Position numbers and translations under genes: made by a program. Of a DNA stretch of 64,000 bases, positions 53,853-63,421 are shown in pieces. Within the stretch, counting starts at the first letter, position 1, and the number at the start of each line of letters is the position of its first letter. Under the pieces are notes generated by a model. It was not told where the DNA came from. It saw nothing but the letters and a program-made list of their open reading frames with translations, and did no database searches. Source of the stretch: an uncultured Pseudodesulfovibrio sp. (GTDB taxonomy: Bacteria > Desulfobacterota > Desulfovibrionia > Desulfovibrionales > Desulfovibrionaceae); NCBI RefSeq assembly GCF_963677845.1, contig NZ_OY782498.1, forward strand, positions 3,107,518 through 3,171,517. Direction: 5' to 3'.

Positions 53853-54751
53853 TCCACCTCCTTAAGTTCCCCGTCGGCAGCCATGAATTCATGACGTTTG
53901 CGGTACAAATCCTTGAGTTTGAGGGGATCTGCCACCAACTGGAACACAACCGCCACGAAAAGCGTTCCACCAATAGCATTCCCCATGATTGTAAAGAGTT
54001 GGTTATGTGCCCAGCCAAACTTACCGAATCCCCAGTGCATCAGCACTGGAACGACGTTGTTCATACCGGAAACGGCCTCAACCCACATGTCCTGTTGAAA
54101 AAGCGGCACAGCCAAAAAGCCGATGTTCGCTATGCAGTGTTCATTCATGCCTGCCACAAAGGCCAATGGCCCGTAAGCGGTCAGAACGATCTTGCTCATG
54201 TCATCGTTGGTTTTCATGAAAAGGATGGCTGCGGATTGCAGTGTCCAAGTGCAGATTATACCCATGACAAAGATTTCCATGGCGGTCTCGCCGGTCTTTG
54301 CCAGGCCAATTTCATGGGCCCGCATAAGCCAAGGAAGAGCGTGGTAACCGCCGCCTTTACTCATGATCCACATGAACGTCATGGAGCCTATGAAATTACC
54401 AATATATCCCACAAAAACACCCCAGACGAACTGTCGCCAAGTGATGCGATCCTGAAACACTCCAACCAACCCATAGGCCATGTCTGCCGTGACAAGCGTC
54501 ATTCCGCTGAACATGATGATGACCAACGAGAACATAAATACGAGACCCATAAGTAAATTGGCTAATCCCGGAGCCAGACTACTCGGCACCCCGGCAGAAA
54601 CGGCCAATGCCAACATGGCACCGAAGCAGACAAATGCCCCTCCCGCAAAAGCGGAAAGTAGAAAGGCCAGCGGCCTTTTTCGCAGCATTCCCCACTTCTT
54701 GTCGCATACGTCTGCGACTTCCATCAGATGTTTTTCAGGACTCAAAGGCAT
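53849..54751 (-). CDS. FNT-family formate/nitrite-type channel
   Basis: 300 residues with six membrane helices (AFAGGAFVCFGAMLALAV, LVFMFSLVIIMFSGMTLVTADMAY, FIGSMTFMWIM, MGIICTWTLQSAAILF, IANIGFLAVPLF, GNAIGGTLFVAVVF), the FNT pattern. These pentamers pass formate, nitrite, hydrosulfide or lactate. ATG 54751 (MPLSPEKHLMEVADV) has GGGAG upstream and gives the family length; an open frame to 54910 adds 53 residues that do not look like an FNT N-terminus. First gene of the molybdoenzyme operon. Confidence 0.88.
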   Translation of the reverse strand: MPLSPEKHLMEVADVCDKKWGMLRKRPLAFLLSAFAGGAFVCFGAMLALAVSAGVPSSLAPGLANLLMGLVFMFSLVIIMFSGMTLVTADMAYGLVGVFQDRITWRQFVWGVFVGYIGNFIGSMTFMWIMSKGGGYHALPWLMRAHEIGLAKTGETAMEIFVMGIICTWTLQSAAILFMKTNDDMSKIVLTAYGPLAFVAGMNEHCIANIGFLAVPLFQQDMWVEAVSGMNNVVPVLMHWGFGKFGWAHNQLFTIMGNAIGGTLFVAVVFQLVADPLKLKDLYRKRHEFMAADGELKEVE

Positions 54752-55032
54752 CCAATTCTCCCATTCGAAGGGATACGCCTCTGATATAATAGCGCATCCC
54801 CTCACTCTCTCAGCAATCGCTTGCATGGTTATCCTGTCTTTCCACCAGCCAGCGCCGTGCACTGCGCGCAGACGTTTTTCGTCGTCCACACAAATAAGAG
54901 CCATGGGCACAAGAAAAAGTTACCTGTATAAGGATAAAATATGAAAGTTTTATAAAAAACCTAACAAAAAAGGAGTGTTGGGAGATGTCTTTTTTTAAAG
55001 GACAGAAAGAAGAAGAAAAGCGTGATCCTTCT

Positions 55033-56418
55033 TCAACAGAATTCATCACAAACAAATTCATCGAGATCACACGAGGAAGACAGAACACCACTGGCAATGG
55101 CCAATTGCATAAACTCATAAATACGCCCCCGATCAGGACTCAAATCATCAAATGTGACAATTTTTTCTTCAAGGACTTTGGCTGCAAGATCTCGAGATAC
55201 GCCGGTATACACAGCCTGGGTTGCGGCACAGTAGTCGATATCCGTATGAAGCTTGTCTCTGGCCTGATATAAAATACGGACATAATCGCTCACCAATTCA
55301 GGATAAGCATTAAAAAAGTCCTCACGAACGGCAACCACACAGCAGATATGTCCCGGCGCAATCTCTTTGGAACGAATCTGCACATCAGCTCCGCCTTCAC
55401 TGAGGCACTTCGTACTCCAGGGTTCGGCACAAAAAAAGGCGTCTATCAACTGTCGCTTCAAGGAACTGATGACGTAGGAAGGGTTGGTATCAGCAGTACT
55501 GACGTTGCCCCAATTCCCCGGTTGATCCTGGGCCAACTTGCCGAGCAGGACACGATGCGTAGAATATTTGCCAGGGACGCCCACAAGCTTCCCCTCCAAC
55601 TTTTCTGCAGAAGTTGTCAACGAACTCCCATCGTGATGCCCATCCATGATGTATTTGAGCGGTGTCCCGGAATTGCACAACTGCATGGCCAGAGGTGCCA
55701 TGATAAATGCCGCGTTGATTGTTCCCTGACGCAAAGCATTGGCAAGCGCGGTCCAGGACAGAAATCGCTTCATGTGGATCCGGGAGTTGCGTCCCATGCC
55801 TAAACGATGGGCCACCATACCCAGCAAATGATCCGATATGGGAAGATAACCGACCTTGATGGCGGGTTCACTGACATACTTCTCCAACATATTAGAAAGT
55901 AATGGGCGAGCATTGTGCAACCGCTTGCGTACGGTTCCTCTTTTCAAAGAAAGGGCATCAGCAACTTCTCCCACTGAATAGCCGGATTCAAAATAAAGTT
56001 GGCAGACATCCCGCAACGGCTCAGACAACTTTAAAATAGCCTGACTAGCCGTAGCGCGAAAGCACTTGGATTCATAACTCAATAAAGGGTCAAAAGACTT
56101 CGGGGCAAGAGGCTCGAAACGAGCCAGACTCTCCAGAGAGATTTCTCGCCCTCGGACTCGCAACTGCCGATGACATTGAGACACGACTATCGCCTTGAGC
56201 CAAGCGGGGAAACGGTCCACTTCACGCAGTTGATCCAACCGGGAATAGGCTATGAGTAAAGATTCTTGAACAACATCTTGCGCCTCATCAGAGGAACCAA
56301 GCATACGGTTAGCATGAGCGAGAATGCCGGGCATCAACCCGGTAATAAGTTCGTTCATCCCGCGAACATTCGTCTGTTCTTCAAAGTATCCCATGGGTCG
56401 GACGCACTCCACGTTCAC
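55033..56418 (-). CDS. ECF-type sigma factor fused to a NrtA/NasS-like ligand-binding domain
   Basis: 461 residues. Region 2 (about 22-95, LAHANRMLGSSDEAQDVVQE) and region 4 with its HTH (about 130-185, YSVGEVADALSLKRGTVRK) define an ECF sigma factor. From about 190 the protein becomes a substrate-binding-protein-like domain of the NMT1/NrtA/SsuA type: IKVGYLPISDHLLGMVAH, FLSWTALANALRQGTINAA, KLVGVPGKYSTHRVLLG, DAFFCAEPWSTKCL. No signal peptide or membrane helix, so it is a cytoplasmic sensor. Starts at GTG 56418 or ATG 56394. It is transcribed towards the FNT-molybdoenzyme operon, 281 bp away. Confidence 0.85.
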   Translation of the reverse strand: MNVECVRPMGYFEEQTNVRGMNELITGLMPGILAHANRMLGSSDEAQDVVQESLLIAYSRLDQLREVDRFPAWLKAIVVSQCHRQLRVRGREISLESLARFEPLAPKSFDPLLSYESKCFRATASQAILKLSEPLRDVCQLYFESGYSVGEVADALSLKRGTVRKRLHNARPLLSNMLEKYVSEPAIKVGYLPISDHLLGMVAHRLGMGRNSRIHMKRFLSWTALANALRQGTINAAFIMAPLAMQLCNSGTPLKYIMDGHHDGSSLTTSAEKLEGKLVGVPGKYSTHRVLLGKLAQDQPGNWGNVSTADTNPSYVISSLKRQLIDAFFCAEPWSTKCLSEGGADVQIRSKEIAPGHICCVVAVREDFFNAYPELVSDYVRILYQARDKLHTDIDYCAATQAVYTGVSRDLAAKVLEEKIVTFDDLSPDRGRIYEFMQLAIASGVLSSSCDLDEFVCDEFC

Positions 56419-56677
56419 TTAATCAACTATTCAGACCTATTACGTATAGCGGTATATCAAGAAAAATAATTAGTCGAGAAAAAACGAAGAACCAAAGTTG
56501 CCTTTCACTTTTTATGAAAAAAAGCAGGACACCAAAAGAACAGTTCAAGTCATTATTTCAGACATATAACGCCACTGTTTATGTCTTTTCATCGCGAATA
56601 AAAAATAAAATATATAATATGACTAAAAGGTCTAGATGGATATCTTGAGCGTGAATAAAACTTTAAGGGAGTATCCT

Positions 56678-58738
56678 ATGGCGTTCAAAGATCTTTCACT
56701 AAGGATAAAAATCGGGGGAAGTGTTTGTCTTATCGTTTCCCTCATCCTCGTGGTGTACACAGCGATTGTCGTCTCAAAGACGCAAACCATTTCTATTGAT
56801 TCCGCCAAAGAAATCGCGGATGAGATGGCCAACCGGTATGGCAATCAAGTCAAAAACAACATTGAAAAAGCACTTGATGCGTCTATCACAACTGCCGCCA
56901 TATTCGGAGGCATGGTCAAGGACCGTGATATCATCGATCGCACCATCATCGACGAAATCCAAAAACAGGTCGCTCTTTCCGATGACACATTCTATGGAAT
57001 TCAGTCCTGCTTCGAGCCAAATGCTCTTGATGGCAAGGACGCGGAATTCCATGCGACAGGCGACCCCATGTGGGAACACATGAATGGTGCTTACGGCAAC
57101 TATTGGTGGAAGGAAGGCGGCACACTGAAAGTCGTGAACCTTACCAAATATGATTATCCAAATACGCGCGCATGGTATAAAGGCCCTCGAGACAAGGATG
57201 GACCGTTCCTGACGGAACCGTATTACACTGAGGTTGCCAAGACGAACATGTCCACCATCAGTGTCCCCATCCGGGAAAATGGCAAGTTCATCGGTATTGT
57301 CGGCATCGACTTTGTTCTAAGTGCTTTCCAGAAAATGGTCGATGGCATCAAGCCCATGGAAAGCGGTTACGCCTTCATCGCTTCAAATAAAGGCTACTGT
57401 GTGGCCCACCCGGACAGCAATGTTGTGGGCAAAAATATCACTGAAGCTTTCCCCCAGGAACTGAAGACCACCATTCTTTCCTCATTGGAAAATGGTAAAA
57501 CGTTTGAAGACTTTATCGTATCCCCACTGGATGACATGGAATACCTCTTCGTGTTCCAACCTATCTTAGTAAATGGAACAGGTTCCCCATGGTCCATTGG
57601 TATCGCCATTCCCAAAGACAAGATTTATGAAGACGCCGACGCATTCCTGCAGTTGAGCGTTATCTTGACCATAGCCGCAATCCTTCTGGTCGTGGTTGTC
57701 GTTGTTCTGCTCGCAAGGGCCATCACCAGTTCCCTGATCAAGGCCGTCGAATTCGCCAAGGAAATTGCCGCAGGCAATCTCATGGCGCAACTCGATATCA
57801 ACCAGAAAGACGAAATTGGTGTCATGGCCTCAACGCTCGCGGAAATGGGTGCAAACCTCAGAAGCGTGGTTGGCGAAGTACGTGGTGTGACCAACAACGT
57901 CGCCTCAGGTTCAGAAGAACTCTCTTCTACTTCCATCGCACTCTCGCAAGGGGCAACCGAACAAGCGGCCTCCATTGAGGAAGTTTCCTCCAGCATGGAG
58001 GAAATGGCCTCCAATATCAGCCAGAATGCTGAAAACGCCGCCCAAACGCAAACCCTTGCAGACGGCGCTGCCAAGCAGGCAGAAGAAGGCGGCGAAGCCG
58101 TATCCGAAGCCGTCACAGCCATGCGGGAAATCGCTGACAAGATCAGTATCATTGAGGAAATAGCTCGACAGACCAATCTACTCGCCTTGAACGCGGCCAT
58201 TGAAGCTGCCCGCGCAGGCGAGCACGGCAAAGGCTTTGCGGTGGTCGCAGCCGAAGTCAGAAAGCTGGCGGAACGTTCAGGTGTCGCAGCGGGTGAAATC
58301 AGCCTGTTGGCAACCGAAAGCGTAGACGTGGCTGACCGTGCAGGCGAGCTGCTTGGCAAGTTGGTCCCGGACATCCAACGCACAGCTGAACTGGTCGAAG
58401 AGATCACCACTGCCAGCAATGAGCAGAATGCAGGAGCCTCCCAGATCAATACAGCGATTCAGCAACTCGACAGCGTGGTACAGCAAAACGCAGCTGCCTC
58501 GGAAGAGATGTCTTCGACATCATCCCAGCTGTCCGCTCAGGCCACACAGCTCCAGTCCACCGTCTCCTTCTTCAAACTTGATGAAGGCGGTTACCAGCAA
58601 CCCCGGCAAGTCGTAGCAACCAGAAAGCCTGCACAAGCGCTGAGCACAACACAGTCTGCTCCTCAGGCCCCAACCCAAAGTGCACAAGGTGGTGTCGCAT
58701 TGGAAATGAATGAGGACGAAGACTTCGAACGGTTCTAA
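56678..58738 (+). CDS. Methyl-accepting chemotaxis protein with Cache-type sensor
   Basis: 686 residues. N-terminal membrane helix (about 17-35), a dCache-like periplasmic domain ([33 protein letters not shown]), second membrane helix ([20 protein letters not shown]), HAMP and a signalling hairpin with the tip [23 protein letters not shown]-terminal linker ends [11 protein letters not shown] 56678 is chosen because AAGGGA is upstream; a frame to 56636 gives a doubtful N-terminus. Ligand unknown. It is divergent from the sigma-fusion gene. Confidence 0.92.
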   Translation: MAFKDLSLRIKIGGSVCLIVSLILVVYTAIVVSKTQTISIDSAKEIADEMANRYGNQVKNNIEKALDASITTAAIFGGMVKDRDIIDRTIIDEIQKQVALSDDTFYGIQSCFEPNALDGKDAEFHATGDPMWEHMNGAYGNYWWKEGGTLKVVNLTKYDYPNTRAWYKGPRDKDGPFLTEPYYTEVAKTNMSTISVPIRENGKFIGIVGIDFVLSAFQKMVDGIKPMESGYAFIASNKGYCVAHPDSNVVGKNITEAFPQELKTTILSSLENGKTFEDFIVSPLDDMEYLFVFQPILVNGTGSPWSIGIAIPKDKIYEDADAFLQLSVILTIAAILLVVVVVVLLARAITSSLIKAVEFAKEIAAGNLMAQLDINQKDEIGVMASTLAEMGANLRSVVGEVRGVTNNVASGSEELSSTSIALSQGATEQAASIEEVSSSMEEMASNISQNAENAAQTQTLADGAAKQAEEGGEAVSEAVTAMREIADKISIIEEIARQTNLLALNAAIEAARAGEHGKGFAVVAAEVRKLAERSGVAAGEISLLATESVDVADRAGELLGKLVPDIQRTAELVEEITTASNEQNAGASQINTAIQQLDSVVQQNAAASEEMSSTSSQLSAQATQLQSTVSFFKLDEGGYQQPRQVVATRKPAQALSTTQSAPQAPTQSAQGGVALEMNEDEDFERF

Positions 58739-58744
58739 CAACAA

Positions 58745-58776
58745 AGAGCCGGATACCATCAATGATATCCGGCTCT
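58745..58776 (+). terminator. Hairpin after the chemoreceptor
   Basis: AGAGCCGGATA (58745-58755) pairs with TATCCGGCTCT (58766-58776). Confidence 0.65.
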
Positions 58777-58834
58777 CTTCCAACGGATTCAATTCTTTGG
58801 ATGCTGAGACTCCCCGGCATACAGAGAACAACGA

Positions 58835-58864
58835 AAAAGGCCCCTGCCAAAACAGGGGCCTTTT
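58835..58864. terminator. Bidirectional terminator between chemoreceptor and cytochrome operon
   Basis: AAAAGGCCCCTG (58835-58846) pairs with CAGGGGCCTTTT (58853-58864), with T-runs on both strands. Confidence 0.88.
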
Positions 58865-58884
58865 AATTTCATAGATAAACCCGA

Positions 58885-59529
58885 TTATGCCTTCTTTTCC
58901 CATTCCTCTACTTCAAAGCCCTCGGGAACTTCTTCCCAACCGGAGAACATGGCCGCAATATGCGCGGTGACAGAATGTCCGGTGGTCGTCATATAAACGT
59001 GAACAATGAGGAAGATAAGGATAGAAAACCCGCCAATCAGATGCAACAAACCTATCACTTCAAGTGAGAGGAATGACAACCCCCAATTGGCCCAATCGTT
59101 GTATCCCCAGTACAGGAAACCGGTCACCATCTGGAATGGCAACAGCATGGCCGTCAATGCCAGATAGGTCAGTCGCTGCATGGGATTATGCTTTGCGCTC
59201 TTGGACTTGTGCACAGGGTGCTCTTCTCCCTTGAAGATGCCTGACCCATAATACGTGGCCACCTCGAAAAGCTTCTTGGTGGTCGGAATGTATTGTTTGT
59301 ATTCGTGGGTTACGAACATCCAAAAGGCAAAGAAGAAAAACATGCCGAGCCACAACAGCCCCAGGGTGTTGTGCAGATCAACCGCCCCCATGAAACCGAA
59401 CAACTCAAACGTACCATGTACTTCAAAACCAGTGGCCAGAAGCAGGATAATCATGATGGCCTGAAACCAGTGCCAGAAACGCTCAAACTTGGAATACAGG
59501 TATATTTTTTTCATTGATTGTTGACTCAT
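58885..59529 (-). CDS. Cytochrome b (thiosulfate/formate reductase b-type, quinone subunit)
   Basis: 214 residues with four membrane helices and paired histidines (FERFWHWFQAIM, DLHNTLGLLW, GLLHLIGGFSILIF, VHVYMTTTGHSV), the pattern of di-haem b subunits of formate dehydrogenase or thiosulfate reductase. It should move electrons between menaquinol and the octahaem cytochrome encoded just upstream. AAGGAGG precedes ATG 59529, which lies 3 bp after the cytochrome stop. Confidence 0.88.
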   Translation of the reverse strand: MSQQSMKKIYLYSKFERFWHWFQAIMIILLLATGFEVHGTFELFGFMGAVDLHNTLGLLWLGMFFFFAFWMFVTHEYKQYIPTTKKLFEVATYYGSGIFKGEEHPVHKSKSAKHNPMQRLTYLALTAMLLPFQMVTGFLYWGYNDWANWGLSFLSLEVIGLLHLIGGFSILIFLIVHVYMTTTGHSVTAHIAAMFSGWEEVPEGFEVEEWEKKA

Positions 59530-59532
59530 GGA

Positions 59533-61254
59533 CTAATCCTCCTTCCTTCTGAGACCGGAGACAAAGCGCATAATGCCATGAATGATAACAGCCAATAATG
59601 CGGCTCCTGCGCCAAACCACCCTGCGGAATCCACAAGCTGATACTTGTCCCGACCCGGCATATAGAATCCAGTCAGGTCCTTGAGTCGCCCTTCAGGATT
59701 ATGGCACTGGGCGCACTTCAGCGCGTTCTCGCGGGGTGCAACCATATGTGTGGTCGGGAAAGCGTAGGTCGTTTCCACAAACCCGAATTCACCACTGTAT
59801 TTCTGTCCGGCATATTTCATGCCCACTTCAATGGATTTTTCCCAGTCAAACCCCTTCCAGTATGCAGTCTTGTCCTTCTTGTCGAAGGGGAAAAGATGCG
59901 GAATGACCATGGTCTTGTTGACCTTGTCATATGGAGACATGGCCCGATGCACTTTGAACGGCATGATGCGGGAATTCGGGTCTTTCCTGTCGCCGTTTGG
60001 CCGATTCAGCCAGACTTCCCCGGTAGGATCGATGGCATCTTCGGTGGTGACGTGATCCATGGTCCCGTCGAACCAATAATATTCAGGTACAACATCCTTT
60101 TCCCAGACAAACTCACCCTTTTTCTTCAAAAATACCGGCTTACCATCTGGCCCCTTGATCTTGGCTTTACCGTCCATAAGTTGTCCTGCTTTGGACCAAT
60201 CCCACCACATCTTGGTGGATTGGGCACGAGCAAATTCAGGAATATGGCATGACTGACACGCCACCTTGTCGGTATGATCATTCAACTTGGAAAACATACC
60301 GCCGCTCATGTGGGGCTGGCTGCCGTGGCAGGATTCACACATAATCTTGTCGCCAAGGTCGTCCTGAAGCAGACTCTTGCGTTCCAAAGCCGCAGGCTTC
60401 TCATAAATACGCCCGGCCACATGATGATTCCGTGTGGTGTGACAACGGGTACAGGCAAAGTCCTGACCGCCGGATTCCTTGGTCCCCATATGAACATCGA
60501 GATTCTTGTCAGGTTTGACCAAGGAGGAATCAAGATCGCCATGCTTAACCGCATCAGCCCCACCACCAAAGAAATGGCAGGAACCGCAGTTCTTGCGTTC
60601 CGGGCGGCCAACGGATTGGGCAACCTTGGCCCAGTCAGGTGCATAATAGGTCTTGCCGTTTGATTTGAAGACCACGCCCTTCTGCGTACCCGGATTTTCC
60701 GGGTCCTCGACATATTTGGCGGGATAACCCGCACCGGACGGAAACTTTTTGTAGGTTCCGGTTTTTTCGTGACAGACAAGACAGTCGACTTTTTCCTGAG
60801 AGGTAAAGTCAAAGCTGTTGTCTTTCCATCCATAACCGGCATGACATGATGTGCAACGAGCCTCGTTGCTTGCGGTGTTTATTCAAAAATTGTTGACGGA
60901 TATTCCGCCCTTGCCGAACTTTGCCGGATTCCCGGCTTCGTCTTCATCCCGCCAAGTCCAATGAATGGTCTGATGAAATTGTAAAGCCGCCTTGTTGTGA
61001 CAACCAAGGCAGGCTTGCGTGACCTCTTCGGGTCGCATGGTCTTTTGTTTTTCCGGATCAAATTGCAGCTGGGCGAATTTGCTGTGATCAGCCGTGATAG
61101 TCTGAATAAGCGGTTTCGCCTTGGTCGCCTGAATGGCCAATTTTCTGCCCGGCGCGTTTTCGTGCTCCACTGCGGCCCATGCGCTTCCGGCATGAACCAT
61201 CACGAACAACACCGCCAGGGCCGTCAACAGCCATCGCCGATTGCGAATGGTCAT
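59533..61254 (-). CDS. Octahaem cytochrome c (tetrathionate reductase family) with an in-frame TGA, probable selenocysteine
   Basis: 573 residues if TGA 60883-60885 is read as selenocysteine 124. Signal peptide (RRWLLTALAVLFVMVHAGSAWA), eight CxxCH motifs (CLGCH 82-86, CTSCH 134-138, CLVCH 158-162, CGSCH 223-227, then CTRCH, CESCH, CQSCH, CAQCH) and a C-terminal membrane anchor (GAGAALLAVIIHGIMRF) give the shape of an octahaem tetrathionate reductase family protein, anchored to the outer face of the inner membrane. The frame is open for 123 codons before the TGA and 449 after, with haems on both sides. The TGA lies ten residues before CTSCH, where I recall a cysteine in relatives (NNFC). A hairpin follows. 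ATG 61254 has AGGAGG. Annotated separately, it would look like two broken genes. Confidence 0.85.
60853..60885 (-). promoter_or_regulatory. Candidate bacterial SECIS hairpin after the in-frame TGA
   Basis: On the minus strand the TGA (60885-60883) is followed after 13 nt by GCAACGA (60869-60863), loop GGC (60862-60860) and TCGTTGC (60859-60853), a perfect 7-bp stem with two G in the loop's first two positions. The distance from TGA to the loop is 20 nt, within the range described for bacterial SECIS elements as I recall it. Confidence 0.7.
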
Positions 61255-61376
61255 GTTCAACCTCCTGTTACTCTCGGTACCCCTTCCCGGAGGCCCATGC
61301 GCTCCGGAAAAAACTTTCATCTGTCTATATGTGCATGTTTTCATGTTTGATGTCCATATTTCATGAAATCGATCAA

Positions 61377-62384
61377 TCATCCCTTCACCGGGACTGTAAC
61401 AGCACCTTGCATGGACTCGGCTTGTGAATCACCAAAGATTTTCGGAGTAAACCGGACGTACCAGGCCGCGGACTGAACCTGAATGACATACGCCATGGCT
61501 ATGACTAAAGCGGCATCCGACCCCTTGGAGCCAAAGGCGTTGATGGCAATTGCCAATGCAATGGAAAGATTACGCATGACCGAGCCATAAACCAATGCAA
61601 TAGCATCACCACGCGACAAGAAGAACTTGCCCACCACGGTACTCAAAACAAAATTCACGCCGTAAATAATCACGAGCGGGGCAAGGATATCGAGCAGTAC
61701 TTCGGGAGCCGAGGCAATAGTCTTTGCCTTGAGCGCCAAGGCCACGAACACGATGCCGAGAACGCCCAGCGTGGAAAGCGACGGAAACTTCGGCCCGATC
61801 TCTTTCTGAAATAATCCTTGACCATAACGGGCCACCAGAAACCATTGAGTGAAAAAGCCCAAAACCATGGGCAAAAACACAATGAAAAAGATCTGCCTGA
61901 ATACGGCCAAAAGGCTTATATCAATGGTCGTCCCCATGAAGGCCTGCACATAAAAGGGTGTAGCCAAAGACCCCAGAATCAGACCGATAACAGTCATTTT
62001 GATGGCAGCAGACATGTTTCCCTTGGCAAAACCGGTCCACGAAATGGTCATACCACTCGTGGGTACCAGTCCGGCCAAGAGCAGACCGAGGGCCATGTAT
62101 GGATTGTCTTTAAAAAAGAGGAGGCCGACGCCAAAGGCGAGGAAGGGAATCAGCCCGAAATTAATGAGCTGAGTAAGTATTTGCGCCTTGACGTCGCCCC
62201 CCTCAAAAACCTTCCTGATCTTGAGTGTGACCATCATGGGATAAACCATGAGGAAGGTGAATGGAACGATCATGGATTTAAGCCAGCCGGTATCGGCGGA
62301 CACTCCGTAAACAAACCCTGCCACCATCATCACAGGGATGACGACAACAAGATTTTTAGATATTTTCTGAAGCAATGCGAACAT
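61377..62384 (-). CDS. BASS/ACR3-family membrane carrier
   Basis: 335 residues, about ten membrane helices (VVVIPVMMVAGFVYGV, PFTFLMVYPMMVTL, LLAGLVPTSGMTISWTG, IVFLPMVLGFFTQWF, VMRNLSIALAIAINAFG). It resembles the bile-acid:sodium symporter and arsenite (ACR3) superfamily. ATG 62384 has AGGAA upstream. It sits between a zinc-ribbon gene and the octahaem cytochrome, so it may move the cytochrome's substrate or product. Confidence 0.8.
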   Translation of the reverse strand: MFALLQKISKNLVVVIPVMMVAGFVYGVSADTGWLKSMIVPFTFLMVYPMMVTLKIRKVFEGGDVKAQILTQLINFGLIPFLAFGVGLLFFKDNPYMALGLLLAGLVPTSGMTISWTGFAKGNMSAAIKMTVIGLILGSLATPFYVQAFMGTTIDISLLAVFRQIFFIVFLPMVLGFFTQWFLVARYGQGLFQKEIGPKFPSLSTLGVLGIVFVALALKAKTIASAPEVLLDILAPLVIIYGVNFVLSTVVGKFFLSRGDAIALVYGSVMRNLSIALAIAINAFGSKGSDAALVIAMAYVIQVQSAAWYVRFTPKIFGDSQAESMQGAVTVPVKG

Positions 62385-62405
62385 GAATATTCCTCGCTTG
62401 AGCAA

Positions 62406-62624
62406 TCAGTCCTGACCGGAGTCGCCCATTTCGGTTTCACGACATTCAGGATCGGAACAACACGGAGCCTCACCGTCACGGTACACAACCACTCCGTTAC
62501 GCACCGGTTCCACGATGAACCGTCTGGTACAATCTGAGCAATTGACGTAGAAAGGACGGTAGTCGCTGTATTCAGCGGTTTCCTGACCAACAGAACAATA
62601 CGGGCAATGAACGTGGGCACTCAT
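62406..62624 (-). CDS. Small cysteine-rich zinc-ribbon protein
   Basis: 72 residues with CPYC, CSDC, CC and C-x4-type cysteines (VHCPYCSVGQ; YVNCSDCTRRF; APCCSDPECRE). No family recognised beyond a zinc ribbon. AAGGAGG lies 6 nt before ATG 62624; an upstream in-frame start at 62687 lacks it. First gene of the octahaem-cytochrome operon. Confidence 0.75.
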   Translation of the reverse strand: MSAHVHCPYCSVGQETAEYSDYRPFYVNCSDCTRRFIVEPVRNGVVVYRDGEAPCCSDPECRETEMGDSGQD

Positions 62625-62726
62625 GATGACCTCCTTGATATGTCTCAGTGTCGCCCTTAAAATAGACCTCTCCACGCTGGACGGCATTGATCTCGATCAA
62701 CACAAACGACTTTTTCAGGATTTTTG

Positions 62727-63380
62727 ATGAAAAAAAATGAACTCAAGGACGCAATCCGGGATTTTCCGGTATTTGCCAAGCTCAAGGAAGAGCAGCTCGA
62801 CCGACTGGCTTCACATGCCGAAATCATGGAATTCCCCAGAAAATCACTGTTCTTCAGTGAAGACAAATCAGCTCAGGGCATGCATGTACTGCTCTCGGGA
62901 CAGGTGAAACTGTTCAAGATATCCGAAGACGGAAAAGAACAGACCATCTTTGTCTTCGGTCCGGGAGAGCCGTTCTGTCTCTGCTCCACCTTTTCCGATG
63001 GCAAGCTGCCAGCCAATCTCGGAGCATTGGAGAACAGTCAGGTTCTATACATCACGCCGGATGAATTCGAACTGTTGGTCCAGGAAGACCCGTCCATCCT
63101 GCTCGTCATGATGCGGGTCATGTCCCGCCGTCTGAAAGAAGCCATGGACATGATCGATTCCCTATCACTCAAGCAGGTGCCGTCCCGATTGATGGCCTAC
63201 TTTGAAAGCCGCCATCAGGGTGGCCGCGTCACGCTTGATCTGTCATACCGGGAACTCGCCAAGATCATCGGTATCACCCCGGAGGCTCTGTCGCGAACCC
63301 TGCATAAGATGGTCAACGACAAGCTGATCGCCATGGATGGATCAGACATAATGCTTACAGGTACAGACAAAACAGACTGA
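62727..63380 (+). CDS. Crp/Fnr-family transcriptional regulator
   Basis: 217 residues. Cyclic-nucleotide-binding-like beta roll (about 12-120; [38 protein letters not shown]) and a C-terminal winged HTH ([20 protein letters not shown]). The N-terminus has no cysteine cluster, so it is not a classical Fnr; it may bind a ligand or haem, as in HcpR or DNR types. It is divergent from the octahaem-cytochrome operon (103 bp between starts) and is its most likely regulator. ATG 62727 is used. Confidence 0.88.
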   Translation: MKKNELKDAIRDFPVFAKLKEEQLDRLASHAEIMEFPRKSLFFSEDKSAQGMHVLLSGQVKLFKISEDGKEQTIFVFGPGEPFCLCSTFSDGKLPANLGALENSQVLYITPDEFELLVQEDPSILLVMMRVMSRRLKEAMDMIDSLSLKQVPSRLMAYFESRHQGGRVTLDLSYRELAKIIGITPEALSRTLHKMVNDKLIAMDGSDIMLTGTDKTD

Positions 63381-63421
63381 ACATCATAAAGTGGCATCAG
63401 TACCAATCAGAGGAGGAGACC

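Noticed and set aside
52623-53894. A 423-residue plus-strand open frame opposite the molybdoenzyme
   Set aside because: It is antisense to a well supported gene, has no ribosome-binding site and its translation shows no family motif.
54752-54910. N-terminal extension of the FNT channel to 54910
   Set aside because: The extra 53 residues do not resemble FNT proteins and ATG 54751 has its own ribosome-binding site. The stretch is more likely a leader.
54752-55032. Molybdenum-cofactor riboswitch in front of the FNT operon
   Set aside because: A GGAAAG near 54836 and some GC pairing drew attention, but I could not fold it into the conserved Moco structure. A covariance search would decide.
59533-61254. 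Two separate genes or a pseudogene split by a stop at 60883
   Set aside because: Reading frame, haem motifs and spacing continue across the TGA without any other stop or shift, and a SECIS-like hairpin follows. One Sec-containing gene explains the data better than a decayed gene.
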